Below are positions 7,423 to 13,579 of a stretch of 15,639 nt of DNA, piece by piece; the stretch's first letter is position 1; each line of letters starts with the position of its first letter. The stretch lies in contig CAMPKJ010000096.1 in assembly GCA_946887105.1 (NCBI GenBank), forward strand, positions 1 through 15,639. Direction: 5' to 3'. A model generated the notes under the pieces. That model made no database searches and had not been told where the DNA came from. It saw only the letters and a list, made by a program, of their open reading frames with translations. Position numbers and translations under genes: made by a program. The stretch comes from an uncultured Acidobacteriota bacterium (GTDB lineage: Bacteria; Acidobacteriota; Thermoanaerobaculia; Gp7-AA8).

Positions 7423-7716
7423 ATGGCATCAGGTCCAATGACGAAATCGCAGCTCATCAACCACATCGCCGAAGAAGCGGAAGTCCCGCGCAAGACCGCG
7501 GTCCGGTTCCTCGAAGTCCTCGGAGAGGTCGCGTACAAGGAAGCCAAGAAGGGCTTCACCCTGCCCGGCCTCGGCAAGCTCGTGCTCGTGCAGCGCAAGG
7601 CGCGTACGGGCCGCAACCCCGCGACGGGCGCCGCGATCAAGATTCCGGCCAAGAAGGTGCTGAAGTTCCGCATCGCCAAGGCCGCCAAGGACGCGATCCT
7701 CGGCAGCAAGAAGTAA
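7423..7716 (+). CDS. HU-family nucleoid DNA-binding protein
   Basis: 97-residue histone-like protein, close to the usual 90-100. The N-terminal helices carry MTKSQLINHIAEEAEV (6-21). The DNA-binding arm carries the HU signature GRNPATG (63-69) with Pro66, the residue that intercalates and kinks DNA in HU/IHF, followed by IKIPAKKVLKFR (72-83) and a lysine-rich C-terminus. It is expected to dimerise, bind bent or distorted DNA and help compact the chromosome. GFTLPGLGKLVLV (44-56) fits the HU branch; HU and IHF subunits cannot be told apart with confidence. It is separated from the DUF5916 gene by 196 nt holding phased A-tracts and a putative promoter, so it is probably its own transcription unit, ended by the hairpin at 7727-7754. 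An ATG at 7438 is a weaker alternative start. Confidence 0.94.
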   Translation: MASGPMTKSQLINHIAEEAEVPRKTAVRFLEVLGEVAYKEAKKGFTLPGLGKLVLVQRKARTGRNPATGAAIKIPAKKVLKFRIAKAAKDAILGSKK

Positions 7717-7726
7717 GCGTGCGCCT

Positions 7727-7754
7727 GGGGGACAGGCCACCGCGCCTGTCCTCC
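7727..7754 (+). terminator. GC-rich hairpin after the HU gene, probable terminator
   Basis: Arms 7727-7737 and 7744-7754 pair over 11 bp with one G-T wobble around a 6-nt loop, starting 10 nt after the HU stop. No T-run follows, so termination may be weak or need help; an mRNA-stabilising role is the alternative. Confidence 0.45.
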
Positions 7755-7788
7755 GTTCCGCCGCGCCCGTCGAGCGTAGTCGAGTATC

Positions 7789-7794
7789 AGGAGG
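7789..7794 (+). promoter_or_regulatory. Strong Shine-Dalgarno site selecting a TTG start
   Basis: AGGAGG lies 6 nt before TTG at 7801. This is the main reason for choosing the rare TTG start, since no ATG or GTG near it fits the GNAT N-terminus. Confidence 0.75.
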
Positions 7795-7800
7795 CAATCC

Positions 7801-8337
7801 TTGCCGCAACGTTATCCTCAGGAGGCCGTACTTCGCGACGGCCGCCGCGTGCTGCTCCGTCCCTTCACCGCAAAGGACGTCGACGCGCTCCATGACTTCT
7901 TCCACCGCATGCCGCTCGAGTACCGGCGCTTCGCGTGGGACAACGTCGACAACCGCAGCCTCATCGAGGCGTGGGGCCGCAGCGTCGACTACGGAAAAGT
8001 CTTTCCGCTGATCGCCGTCGACGGCAACCGCATCGTCGCCGACGCCACGCTTCACATGCGCGAAGGCGGTCCGCTGCGGCTGGTCGGCCGCATCAAGTGG
8101 ATGCTCGATCCCGCGTTCCGCGGCGCCGGCCTCGGCACCACGCTGGTGCAGGACCTGATCGGCATCGCCCGCGAGCGCGGCCTGCGCCACATCAGCTGCA
8201 TGCTGATCTCGGATCTCGAAGCGGACGCCGTGAATACGCTGGAAGGTCTCGGCTTCACGTCGTACGTGCAGCCCGCCTACGGAACCGATCCGGACGGCAA
8301 TCAGCACGACATGACCAAGCTGATTTTCAAGCTCTAG
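7801..8337 (+). CDS. GNAT-family N-acetyltransferase
   Basis: 178-residue cytoplasmic acetyltransferase predicted to move an acetyl group from acetyl-CoA to an amine of unknown identity. The N-terminal part VLLRPFTAKDVDALHDFF (17-34) is the usual beta1/alpha1 of GNATs. Motif A has the acetyl-CoA phosphate loop RGAGLGT (107-113) after strand KWMLDPAF (99-106), followed by LVQDLIGIARERGL. The C-terminal LEGLGFTSY (147-155) is the usual motif B region. The sequence around Arg42-Tyr64 resembles stand-alone versions of the C-terminal GNAT domain of acetyl-CoA-synthetase-like protein acetyltransferases, but the full enzyme is absent and the substrate cannot be assigned. It starts with TTG behind an excellent AGGAGG. 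The TAG stop ends exactly at the first base of a 26-nt palindrome. It lies 84 nt after the HU gene and converges on a - strand regulator. Confidence 0.88.
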   Translation: MPQRYPQEAVLRDGRRVLLRPFTAKDVDALHDFFHRMPLEYRRFAWDNVDNRSLIEAWGRSVDYGKVFPLIAVDGNRIVADATLHMREGGPLRLVGRIKWMLDPAFRGAGLGTTLVQDLIGIARERGLRHISCMLISDLEADAVNTLEGLGFTSYVQPAYGTDPDGNQHDMTKLIFKL

Positions 8338-8516
8338 TGACGCGACACTAGTGTCGCGTCACGCTTGAAACCGCCGGTGCTTTGCAGCGCCGGTGGGCCG
8401 TCTGCTGCGCCGCCGCTCCTCGACGATGTCCCGGCATCGCCTGCGTCGCGGCGGCTTGCATCCGACCCACCGGCGCTCGCAAATCACCCACGTTTCCAAG
8501 CGTGACGCGACACTAG
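8337..8516. repeat. Long imperfect hairpin element with terminal inverted repeats, MITE/REP-like
   Basis: 8337-8362 is a perfect 26-nt palindrome centred on CTAG (half-site GTGACGCGACACT). The 20 nt at 8348-8367 recur as a perfect inverted copy at 8497-8516. Complementarity continues inward: a 12-nt perfect match AGCGCCGGTGGG (8386-8397) with 8466-8477, and CGATG/CATCG at the centre. The roughly 170-nt unit can thus fold into one long imperfect stem. A 15-nt direct copy of the outer end occurs at 8337-8351 and 8502-8516. It fills the gap between the stops of two convergent genes. No transposase is nearby. It could be a non-autonomous mobile element, a REP-type repeat or a bidirectional terminator. 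Confidence 0.75.
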
Positions 8517-8517
8517 G

Positions 8518-9675
8518 TCACGAACGCAGCTCGAGCTCGCGCAGCATCTCCGCGGCCTCGGCGCCGCCGGGGCTGATCGTCAGCGCCATCTCGAGCTCCG
8601 TGCTCGCTTCCGCGTAGCGCTTGAGCAGCGACAGCACGTGACCGCGGCAGAGGTGTGTCTCGGCGAGCTGCGGCGCGAGCTCCACCGCGCGGCGGCTGGC
8701 GGCGTCGGCGCGCTGGAGGTACGCGGCGTTGGCGGTGTTCTCGTGCATCGCCACCAGCGCGTCGGCCAGTCCCGAGTACGCGAGCGCGTAGTCCGCATCG
8801 AACTCCAGCGCGGTCTCGAACATGCCGATGGCCGCATGCAGCGCGTCCGGCGTCTTCTTCGCGAGGTAGGTGTGACCCTTGATGTAGAACTCGTACGCGT
8901 CCAGCCGCACCGGCGTCGACTTGATGGCGCTGCGATGCTGGTCGGTGAGCATCCCCAGCAGCGCGCGGGTGGTGCTCTCCGCGATCTCTTCCTGCAGCGC
9001 GAACACGGCGCCTTCCTTGCGGTCGTACTTGTCGGAGAAGACGTGATGCCCGTTGCGCACGTCGATCAGATGGACGCTGATGCGCAGCCGGTCGCCGTCT
9101 TTGCGCACGCTGCCGCGCAGGATGTGCTCGACGCCGAGTTTCTCTCCGAGCGCGGGAAGGTCGTCGTCGGAACGGAAATCGAACGCCATGGCGCGCGAGA
9201 TCACGCGCAGCTCATGGATGCGCGTGAGCGTGTTGATCAGCTCTTCCGCCAGTCCTTCGCAGAAATGACTCTGATCGCGCGCCGGACTGAGATCGGCGAA
9301 CGGCAGCACCGCGATCGACTTGCGTAGTGACGGCGGTGGTTTCGGCGGAGCAGGGGGTGCGGCGACAGGCGGCGCGTTCACTTCGCCGACGAAGCGGAAG
9401 CCGCGTCCGTAAACGGTGCGGATCCAGCGCGGCTCGGCCGATGAGTCGCCGAGTGCGCGTCGGGCATCGCGGATGGCGGTGGTCAGCGCCGATTCCGAAA
9501 CGTGCACGTCGCGCCAGATCGTGTCGAGCAGTTCCTCCTTCGGGACGACGCGATTGCGGTTCTCGATGAGGAAATTCAGCACCTCGAGCACGCGCGGCTC
9601 GGTCTTCACCGTCTCGCCGCCGCGGCGCAGCTCGTAACGGCCGAGGTCGAGCTCGAACTCACCAAAACTGAACAT
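8518..9675 (-). CDS. Winged-helix regulator with TolB-N-like domain and TPRs (CadC/ToxR-like, soluble)
   Basis: 385 residues. The N-terminal OmpR/PhoB-type winged-helix domain (about 1-97) begins FGEFELDLGRYELRRGG and ends with RWIRTVYGRGFRFVGEV (83-99), the typical recognition helix and wing. A proline-rich linker (101-116) follows, then a TolB-N/FlgO-like domain (about 119-240; SIAVLPFADLS, ILRGSVRKDGDRLRISVHLID) that often occurs in such regulators, then TPR-like helices (about 260-380). No membrane helix is visible between the DNA-binding and C-terminal domains, unlike CadC and ToxR, so it is probably a cytoplasmic DNA-binding protein whose C-terminus senses a partner or ligand. The chosen ATG at 9675 gives a family-typical start; ATG at 9717, with GGGAG just before it, is an alternative that adds 14 residues. 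It is divergent from the methyltransferase gene, a likely target. Confidence 0.9.
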   Translation of the reverse strand: MFSFGEFELDLGRYELRRGGETVKTEPRVLEVLNFLIENRNRVVPKEELLDTIWRDVHVSESALTTAIRDARRALGDSSAEPRWIRTVYGRGFRFVGEVNAPPVAAPPAPPKPPPSLRKSIAVLPFADLSPARDQSHFCEGLAEELINTLTRIHELRVISRAMAFDFRSDDDLPALGEKLGVEHILRGSVRKDGDRLRISVHLIDVRNGHHVFSDKYDRKEGAVFALQEEIAESTTRALLGMLTDQHRSAIKSTPVRLDAYEFYIKGHTYLAKKTPDALHAAIGMFETALEFDADYALAYSGLADALVAMHENTANAAYLQRADAASRRAVELAPQLAETHLCRGHVLSLLKRYAEASTELEMALTISPGGAEAAEMLRELELRS

Positions 9676-9800
9676 GAACCGCGGTTGCCCTCTCAGAACG
9701 ACAGGCTTTCCCCACATTCTCTCCCGGTTTGATGCGAGGAAACTACGTAGATTCACGCAACCGGTTACATCGACCCGGCATCTCACAACCCGGAGGGCTC
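9676..9800. promoter_or_regulatory. Divergent intergenic region with AACC/GGTT palindromes
   Basis: 125 nt between the divergent regulator and methyltransferase genes. It holds AACCGCGGTT (9677-9686), CTACGTAG (9743-9750) and AACCGGTT (9759-9766), all perfect palindromes, and further GGTT/AACC half-sites near 9726 and 9787. These are candidate operators for the adjacent regulator. No clear -35/-10 pair could be picked by eye on either strand. Confidence 0.35.
9792..9796 (+). promoter_or_regulatory. Shine-Dalgarno site of the methyltransferase gene
   Basis: GGAGG lies 4 nt before ATG 9801 and favours it over the upstream in-frame ATG at 9729. Confidence 0.55.
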
Positions 9801-10871
9801 ATGACCGTGATGGATCACACACTCGGTGCGGACGTTTATGCAGGCCGCGTGGCCCGCACCCTGAACAGCGGATTCATCACCATGATGATCAGCGTCGGCC
9901 ATCGCACCGGGCTGTTCGACGTGATGTCCACGCTTCCCCCGTCGACCAGTCAGGAGATCGCCATGGCCGCCGGCCTCGCCGAACGCTACGTGCGTGAGTG
10001 GCTCGCCGCGATGACCAGCGCGCACATCGTCGATTACGACGCGCGCATGGCGACGTACTTTCTGCCGGTCGAGTACGCGGCGGTGCTCTCCCGCGGCGCC
10101 GGAACGAACAGCCTCGCACCCGCCGCGCAACTGCTCTCGCTGCTCGCGTCCGTGGAAGACCTGGTGGTGGCGGGATTTCAGGGCGGCGGCGGCGTGATGC
10201 CGCAGGCGTACGAACGGCTCGCCGAGATCGTGTCGATCGAGAAGCGGCAGCGGATCGACGAGTCGTACATCGATGCGCTCCTCGATCTGATGCCGGGCAT
10301 GCGCGAGCGCCTCGAACGCGGCGCGCAGGTGCTCGACGTCGGCTGCGGCGATGGCGCGTTGATCCACGCGATGGCGCGCCGCTTCCCGCGCTCCGCGTTC
10401 CGCGGCTACGACATCGGACGGGCCATGATCCAGCGCGCGCTCGAGCAGCGCGCCGAGGCGAACGTGCGCAACGTCGACTTCATCCTCGGCGACGCGGCGC
10501 GCATGCACGAGCCGCCGTCGTACGACCTCGTGCTCGCGCTGGAATCGCTGCACGAGCTGCCGTTTCCGTCCGCCGTGCTGCGCAACATCGTCGCGGCGCT
10601 CGTGCCGGACGGCATGTTCCTGATGCAGGAAGCGGCTGCGTCGAGCCACCTGGCGCGCAACGTCGATCATCCATTCGCGCCGATGCTGTACGCGTTGTCG
10701 ACCATGCACGCGGTGCCGGTCGCGCTGCGCGACGAACGCGGCGAGGCCCTCGGGCGGATGTGGGGCAAGGAGCGCGCGGCGCGCATGCTCACCGAGGCGG
10801 GTTTCCGCGAGGTGCGGTTCGAGAGCCTGCCCAGCGATCCGCTGAGTTACTACTGCGTGGGGATGCGGTAG
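9801..10871 (+). CDS. Class I SAM-dependent methyltransferase with N-terminal winged-helix domain
   Basis: 356 residues. The N-terminal part (about 10-100) is a small helix-turn-helix-like domain: VGHRTGLFDVM, SQEIAMAAGLAERYVREWLAAM and a wing ending in TYFLPVE. It resembles the dimerisation domain of O-methyltransferases and of Rv2258c-type proteins. The Rossmann-fold catalytic domain has SAM motif I VLDVGCGDG (177-185), the acidic end of strand 2 in GYDIG (202-206), GD at 230-231, and ESLHELP (248-254) at the motif IV position. It is expected to methylate a small molecule; the substrate is unknown and the N-terminal domain need not bind DNA. It is divergent from the winged-helix/TPR regulator and shares a 125-nt promoter region with it. 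The downstream OPT gene is separated by an octamer-based inverted repeat. Confidence 0.9.
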   Translation: MTVMDHTLGADVYAGRVARTLNSGFITMMISVGHRTGLFDVMSTLPPSTSQEIAMAAGLAERYVREWLAAMTSAHIVDYDARMATYFLPVEYAAVLSRGAGTNSLAPAAQLLSLLASVEDLVVAGFQGGGGVMPQAYERLAEIVSIEKRQRIDESYIDALLDLMPGMRERLERGAQVLDVGCGDGALIHAMARRFPRSAFRGYDIGRAMIQRALEQRAEANVRNVDFILGDAARMHEPPSYDLVLALESLHELPFPSAVLRNIVAALVPDGMFLMQEAAASSHLARNVDHPFAPMLYALSTMHAVPVALRDERGEALGRMWGKERAARMLTEAGFREVRFESLPSDPLSYYCVGMR

Positions 10872-10882
10872 CGCGCGGACCG

Positions 10883-10972
10883 AGTCGCAAAGGCGCAAAG
10901 TCTCAAAGGAGAGGCGCGCCCGCGCTTGGTCCCTCCTCTTTGCGACTTTGAGACTTTGCGACTTTGCGACTT
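10883..10972. repeat. Inverted repeat built of octamer tandem units before the OPT gene
   Basis: Arms 10883-10908 and 10946-10971 (26 nt) pair with a single mismatch around a 37-nt loop. Each arm is an 8-nt tandem: the right arm is CTTTGCGA, CTTTGAGA, CTTTGCGA, CTTTGCGA from 10938 to 10969, and the left arm carries three complementary units (10884-10907). It begins 12 nt after the methyltransferase stop and ends 12 nt before the transporter ATG. Short-unit repeats of this kind recur in many environmental bacterial genomes. It may form an mRNA hairpin or be a slipped-strand expansion product. Confidence 0.85.
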
Positions 10973-10983
10973 ACCATCCGCGC

Positions 10984-12885
10984 ATGCACAAGCGCTTCGT
11001 CCCCACTGACGTGGTCATGCCGGAGTTCACCTGGCGCGGGTTCGTGCCGGGAATCCTTCTCGGGATCATCTTCGGCGCCGCGAACGCGTACCTCGGATTG
11101 CGCGCGGGGCTGACCATTTCGACGTCGATCCCGATCGCGGTGATGACGGTCGCGGTCTACAAGATCGTCCGCGGAAACATCCTCGAGGCGAACATGTCGC
11201 AGACGATCGGCTCGGCCTCGAGCTCGGTCGCGAGCGGCGTGATCTTCACGCTGCCCGCGCTGTTTCTGTGGGGACTGCAACCGACGCTGCTGCAGATGAC
11301 GTTGCTCGCGCTCGCGGGCGGTGTGCTCGGTGCGCTGTTCATGATCCCGTTGCGGAAGTACCTGATCGAGAAAGAGCACGCCACGCTCCCGTATCCCGAG
11401 GGGACGGCGTGCGCGGAAGTGCTCATCGCCAGTCAGGGCGGCGGACGCGCGCGCGGCGTGTTCGAGGGACTGCTCGCCGGCGCTGCGTTCAAAGCCATCG
11501 TCGGCGGATTCCGGCTCGTGCCTGACGAGATCGGGTTCAGGATCCCGTTTCTGCGCAAAGGCGAGCTGGCGACCGAAGTCTCCGCCGCGCTGTTCGGCGT
11601 CGGCTACATCCTCGGTCCGCGCGTCGGCGCGGTGATGGTCGGCGGAGGACTGCTGTCGTCGCTGGTGATCATTCCGATCATTGCGTACTGGGGCGCGGGA
11701 CAAACCGCGCCGTATTTTCCGGAATTGAAACTCACCATCGACCAGATGAGCGCGGGGCAGATCTGGTCGCGCTACGTGCGCTACATCGGCGCGGGCGCGG
11801 TTGCGGCGGCGGGCATCATGACGCTCATCCGCAGCATCCCCACGATGGTCGAGAGCTTCCGCGTCGGCACGAAGCAGATGCGCGATCGCGCCACCGACCA
11901 TTCGGCCGTCGCCCGCACGTCGCTCGATCTGCGCTTCTCGACCACCATCGCCGGCGCGATCTGCGTGATCGCGTTGCTGGCGACGGTGCCGCAGGCATTC
12001 AACACCCTGCCTCAGTTCTGGCATCGCCTCGTTGCGGCGCTCCTGGTGGCGATCTTCGCGTTCTTCTTCGCCACCGTCTCTTCGCGCATCGTCGGGCTGG
12101 TGGGCGTGACGTCGAATCCGACCAGCGGTATGACCATCGCGGCGCTGCTCGGCACCGCGGCCGTGTTCATGGCGCTCGGATGGACGGACATGTCCGGCAA
12201 GGCGGGCGCGCTCGCCATCGGCGCGGTGGTGGCCATCGCCGCATCGATCGCCGGCGACACATCGCAGGATCTGAAGACGGGATTCCTCCTCGGCGCAACG
12301 CCGCGCTATCAACAGATCGGACAGCTTCTCGGCGTGCTGACCTCGGCGGCGTTCGTCTGCATGGCGGTGTTGCTGCTCGGGCGTGCGTACGGATTCGGCA
12401 CCGAGGAGATCCCGGCGCCGCAGGCAACGCTGATGAAGCTCGTGATCGAAGGCGTGCTCGATCAGACCCTGCCGTGGACGCTCGTCGCGATCGGCGCGGG
12501 CATCACCGTCATCGCCGCGCTTTTCCGACTGCCGACGCTCGCGTTTGCGGTCGGCGTGTATCTGCCCGTCGCTGCGATGGTGCCGATCTTTCTCGGCGGC
12601 CTGCTGCGGTTGTGGACGGACCGCGGCAAAGACGCGGCCGCGCGCGGCGATCAAGGCGTGCTGCTCGGATCGGGACTGGTCGGCGGCGAAGGATTGGTGG
12701 GACTGGTGATCGCCGCGGTCGCTGTCTACCTCGGGCGCGCGCCGGAAGGATTCGGCAGTGCGTGGGCGGGCGGTGCGGCCTCGTGGGCCGGCGCGGCGGT
12801 CTTCGCGGCGCTCATTCTGTGGTTCTGGTTCGCCGCGAAAGCGAACGCACGAGCGACAGGAGCAGAGACGCCTCCCGCGTCGTGA
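10984..12885 (+). CDS. OPT-family oligopeptide transporter
   Basis: 633-residue polytopic inner-membrane protein with about 14-16 hydrophobic helices across its length. Recognisable OPT features: N-terminal MPEFTWRGFVPGILLGIIFGAANAYLGL region (12-39), PYPEGTACAEVL (136-147), NPTSGMT (378-384) and GDTSQDLKTG (424-433) followed by ATPRYQQIGQ. Members import oligopeptides, glutathione-like peptides or metal chelates, probably with protons; the substrate here cannot be told. The ATG at 10984 sits 12 nt after the octamer repeat and lacks a Shine-Dalgarno site. An in-frame ATG at 10948 lies inside the repeat and would add repeat-encoded residues, so it is rejected. The last 74 nt overlap the 3' end of the convergent tRNA methyltransferase gene. 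No frame damage is seen. Confidence 0.94.
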   Translation: MHKRFVPTDVVMPEFTWRGFVPGILLGIIFGAANAYLGLRAGLTISTSIPIAVMTVAVYKIVRGNILEANMSQTIGSASSSVASGVIFTLPALFLWGLQPTLLQMTLLALAGGVLGALFMIPLRKYLIEKEHATLPYPEGTACAEVLIASQGGGRARGVFEGLLAGAAFKAIVGGFRLVPDEIGFRIPFLRKGELATEVSAALFGVGYILGPRVGAVMVGGGLLSSLVIIPIIAYWGAGQTAPYFPELKLTIDQMSAGQIWSRYVRYIGAGAVAAAGIMTLIRSIPTMVESFRVGTKQMRDRATDHSAVARTSLDLRFSTTIAGAICVIALLATVPQAFNTLPQFWHRLVAALLVAIFAFFFATVSSRIVGLVGVTSNPTSGMTIAALLGTAAVFMALGWTDMSGKAGALAIGAVVAIAASIAGDTSQDLKTGFLLGATPRYQQIGQLLGVLTSAAFVCMAVLLLGRAYGFGTEEIPAPQATLMKLVIEGVLDQTLPWTLVAIGAGITVIAALFRLPTLAFAVGVYLPVAAMVPIFLGGLLRLWTDRGKDAAARGDQGVLLGSGLVGGEGLVGLVIAAVAVYLGRAPEGFGSAWAGGAASWAGAAVFAALILWFWFAAKANARATGAETPPAS

Positions 12886-13522
12886 GCGCGGCCCGCCCCA
12901 TCATTGCCTGCAGCTCCGCGCACATCCGGTCGGGACTGCGGTTGCCGAAGAACTCGATCTGCTCGAGCAGCGCGCGCGTCTGCGTGTTGAGGTTGTGCAG
13001 CAGCTGGTGCGGCGGCAGGTCGCGCGGTTCCGAGGGCGGACGCAGTCCTTTGCCGAGCTCGTAGCAGAAAATCGCCACCGACTGCGCGAGGTTCATGGTC
13101 GGGAACTCCGGCCAGGTCGGGATCGATGCGGTGCGCTGGCAGAGCATCACCTCGCGTCCCGTCAGTCCCCACTTCTCGCGGCCGAACACGATGGCGATGC
13201 GATGTTCGTAGCCGAGCTGCTCCTCCGCGATCCGCGCGACGTCAGCGGGCGCGAGCGAGTCGTAGACCTGCCGTCCGCGCACGGCCGTCGTCGCGACGGT
13301 GAGATGACAATCGACGAGCGCCTCCTCGAGCGTATCGACGCGCCTCGCGCTCTCGACGACGTCGATCGCGCCGACCGCCCACCACGCAGAGACGTTGTCG
13401 GTGCGCTCGGTTTTGCCGCCCACGATCCAGAGATCGGTGAAGCCGAAGTTCTTCATGGCGCGCGCGGCGGCGCCGACGTTGCCGGCTTCGAGGGGCTCGA
13501 CGAGGATGATGCGGACCTGCAC
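12812..13522 (-). CDS. trmJ: TrmJ-like tRNA/rRNA 2'-O-methyltransferase (SPOUT family)
   Basis: 236 residues, near the usual 240-250 for TrmJ/LasT proteins. SPOUT motifs in order: motif 1 GNVGAAARAMKNFGF (14-28), motif 2 IVFGREKWGLT (111-121) and motif 3 IPTWPEFPTMNLAQ (134-147), which builds the knotted SAM pocket. In motif 3 a Trp occupies the place usually held by Asn (IPTNPEF). The C-terminal helical part (about 172-230, including REASLLLSLVRSL) is typical of the family. The likely reaction is 2'-O-methylation of the ribose at tRNA position 32, but other RNA targets are possible. GTG at 13522 gives the family-typical start VQVRIILVEP; GTG at 13546 is an alternative. It is divergent from the TonB receptor (57 nt between starts) and overlaps the OPT gene tail-to-tail. 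Confidence 0.88.
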   Translation of the reverse strand: MQVRIILVEPLEAGNVGAAARAMKNFGFTDLWIVGGKTERTDNVSAWWAVGAIDVVESARRVDTLEEALVDCHLTVATTAVRGRQVYDSLAPADVARIAEEQLGYEHRIAIVFGREKWGLTGREVMLCQRTASIPTWPEFPTMNLAQSVAIFCYELGKGLRPPSEPRDLPPHQLLHNLNTQTRALLEQIEFFGNRSPDRMCAELQAMMGRAALTTREASLLLSLVRSLSRRTRTTE

Positions 13523-13567
13523 GGCCCGAGAGTATCCTTGGCTCACTCTTCTCGTACAACTGCAGTC

Positions 13568-13574
13568 AAGGAGG
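13568..13574 (+). promoter_or_regulatory. Strong Shine-Dalgarno site of the TonB receptor gene
   Basis: AAGGAGG, a full match to the anti-Shine-Dalgarno core, lies 5 nt before ATG 13580 and fixes the start of a gene whose end is outside the window. Confidence 0.8.
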
Positions 13575-13579
13575 CGCAC

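Noticed and set aside
8337..8516. Integron attC site
   Set aside because: The hairpin sits after an ORF but lacks the RYYYAAC and GTTRRRY core sites, and no integrase or cassette array is present.
8638..9327. 229-codon + strand frame opposite the winged-helix/TPR regulator
   Set aside because: No domain or ribosome site; the - strand frame encodes a clear multidomain protein.
10948..10983. Upstream ATG for the OPT gene
   Set aside because: It lies in the octamer repeat and would encode repeat-derived residues absent from OPT proteins.
10903..12654. 583-codon open frame on the - strand opposite the OPT gene
   Set aside because: Arg/His/Asp-rich shadow of a GC-rich gene, no recognisable domain, and it is fully covered by a well-supported OPT gene.
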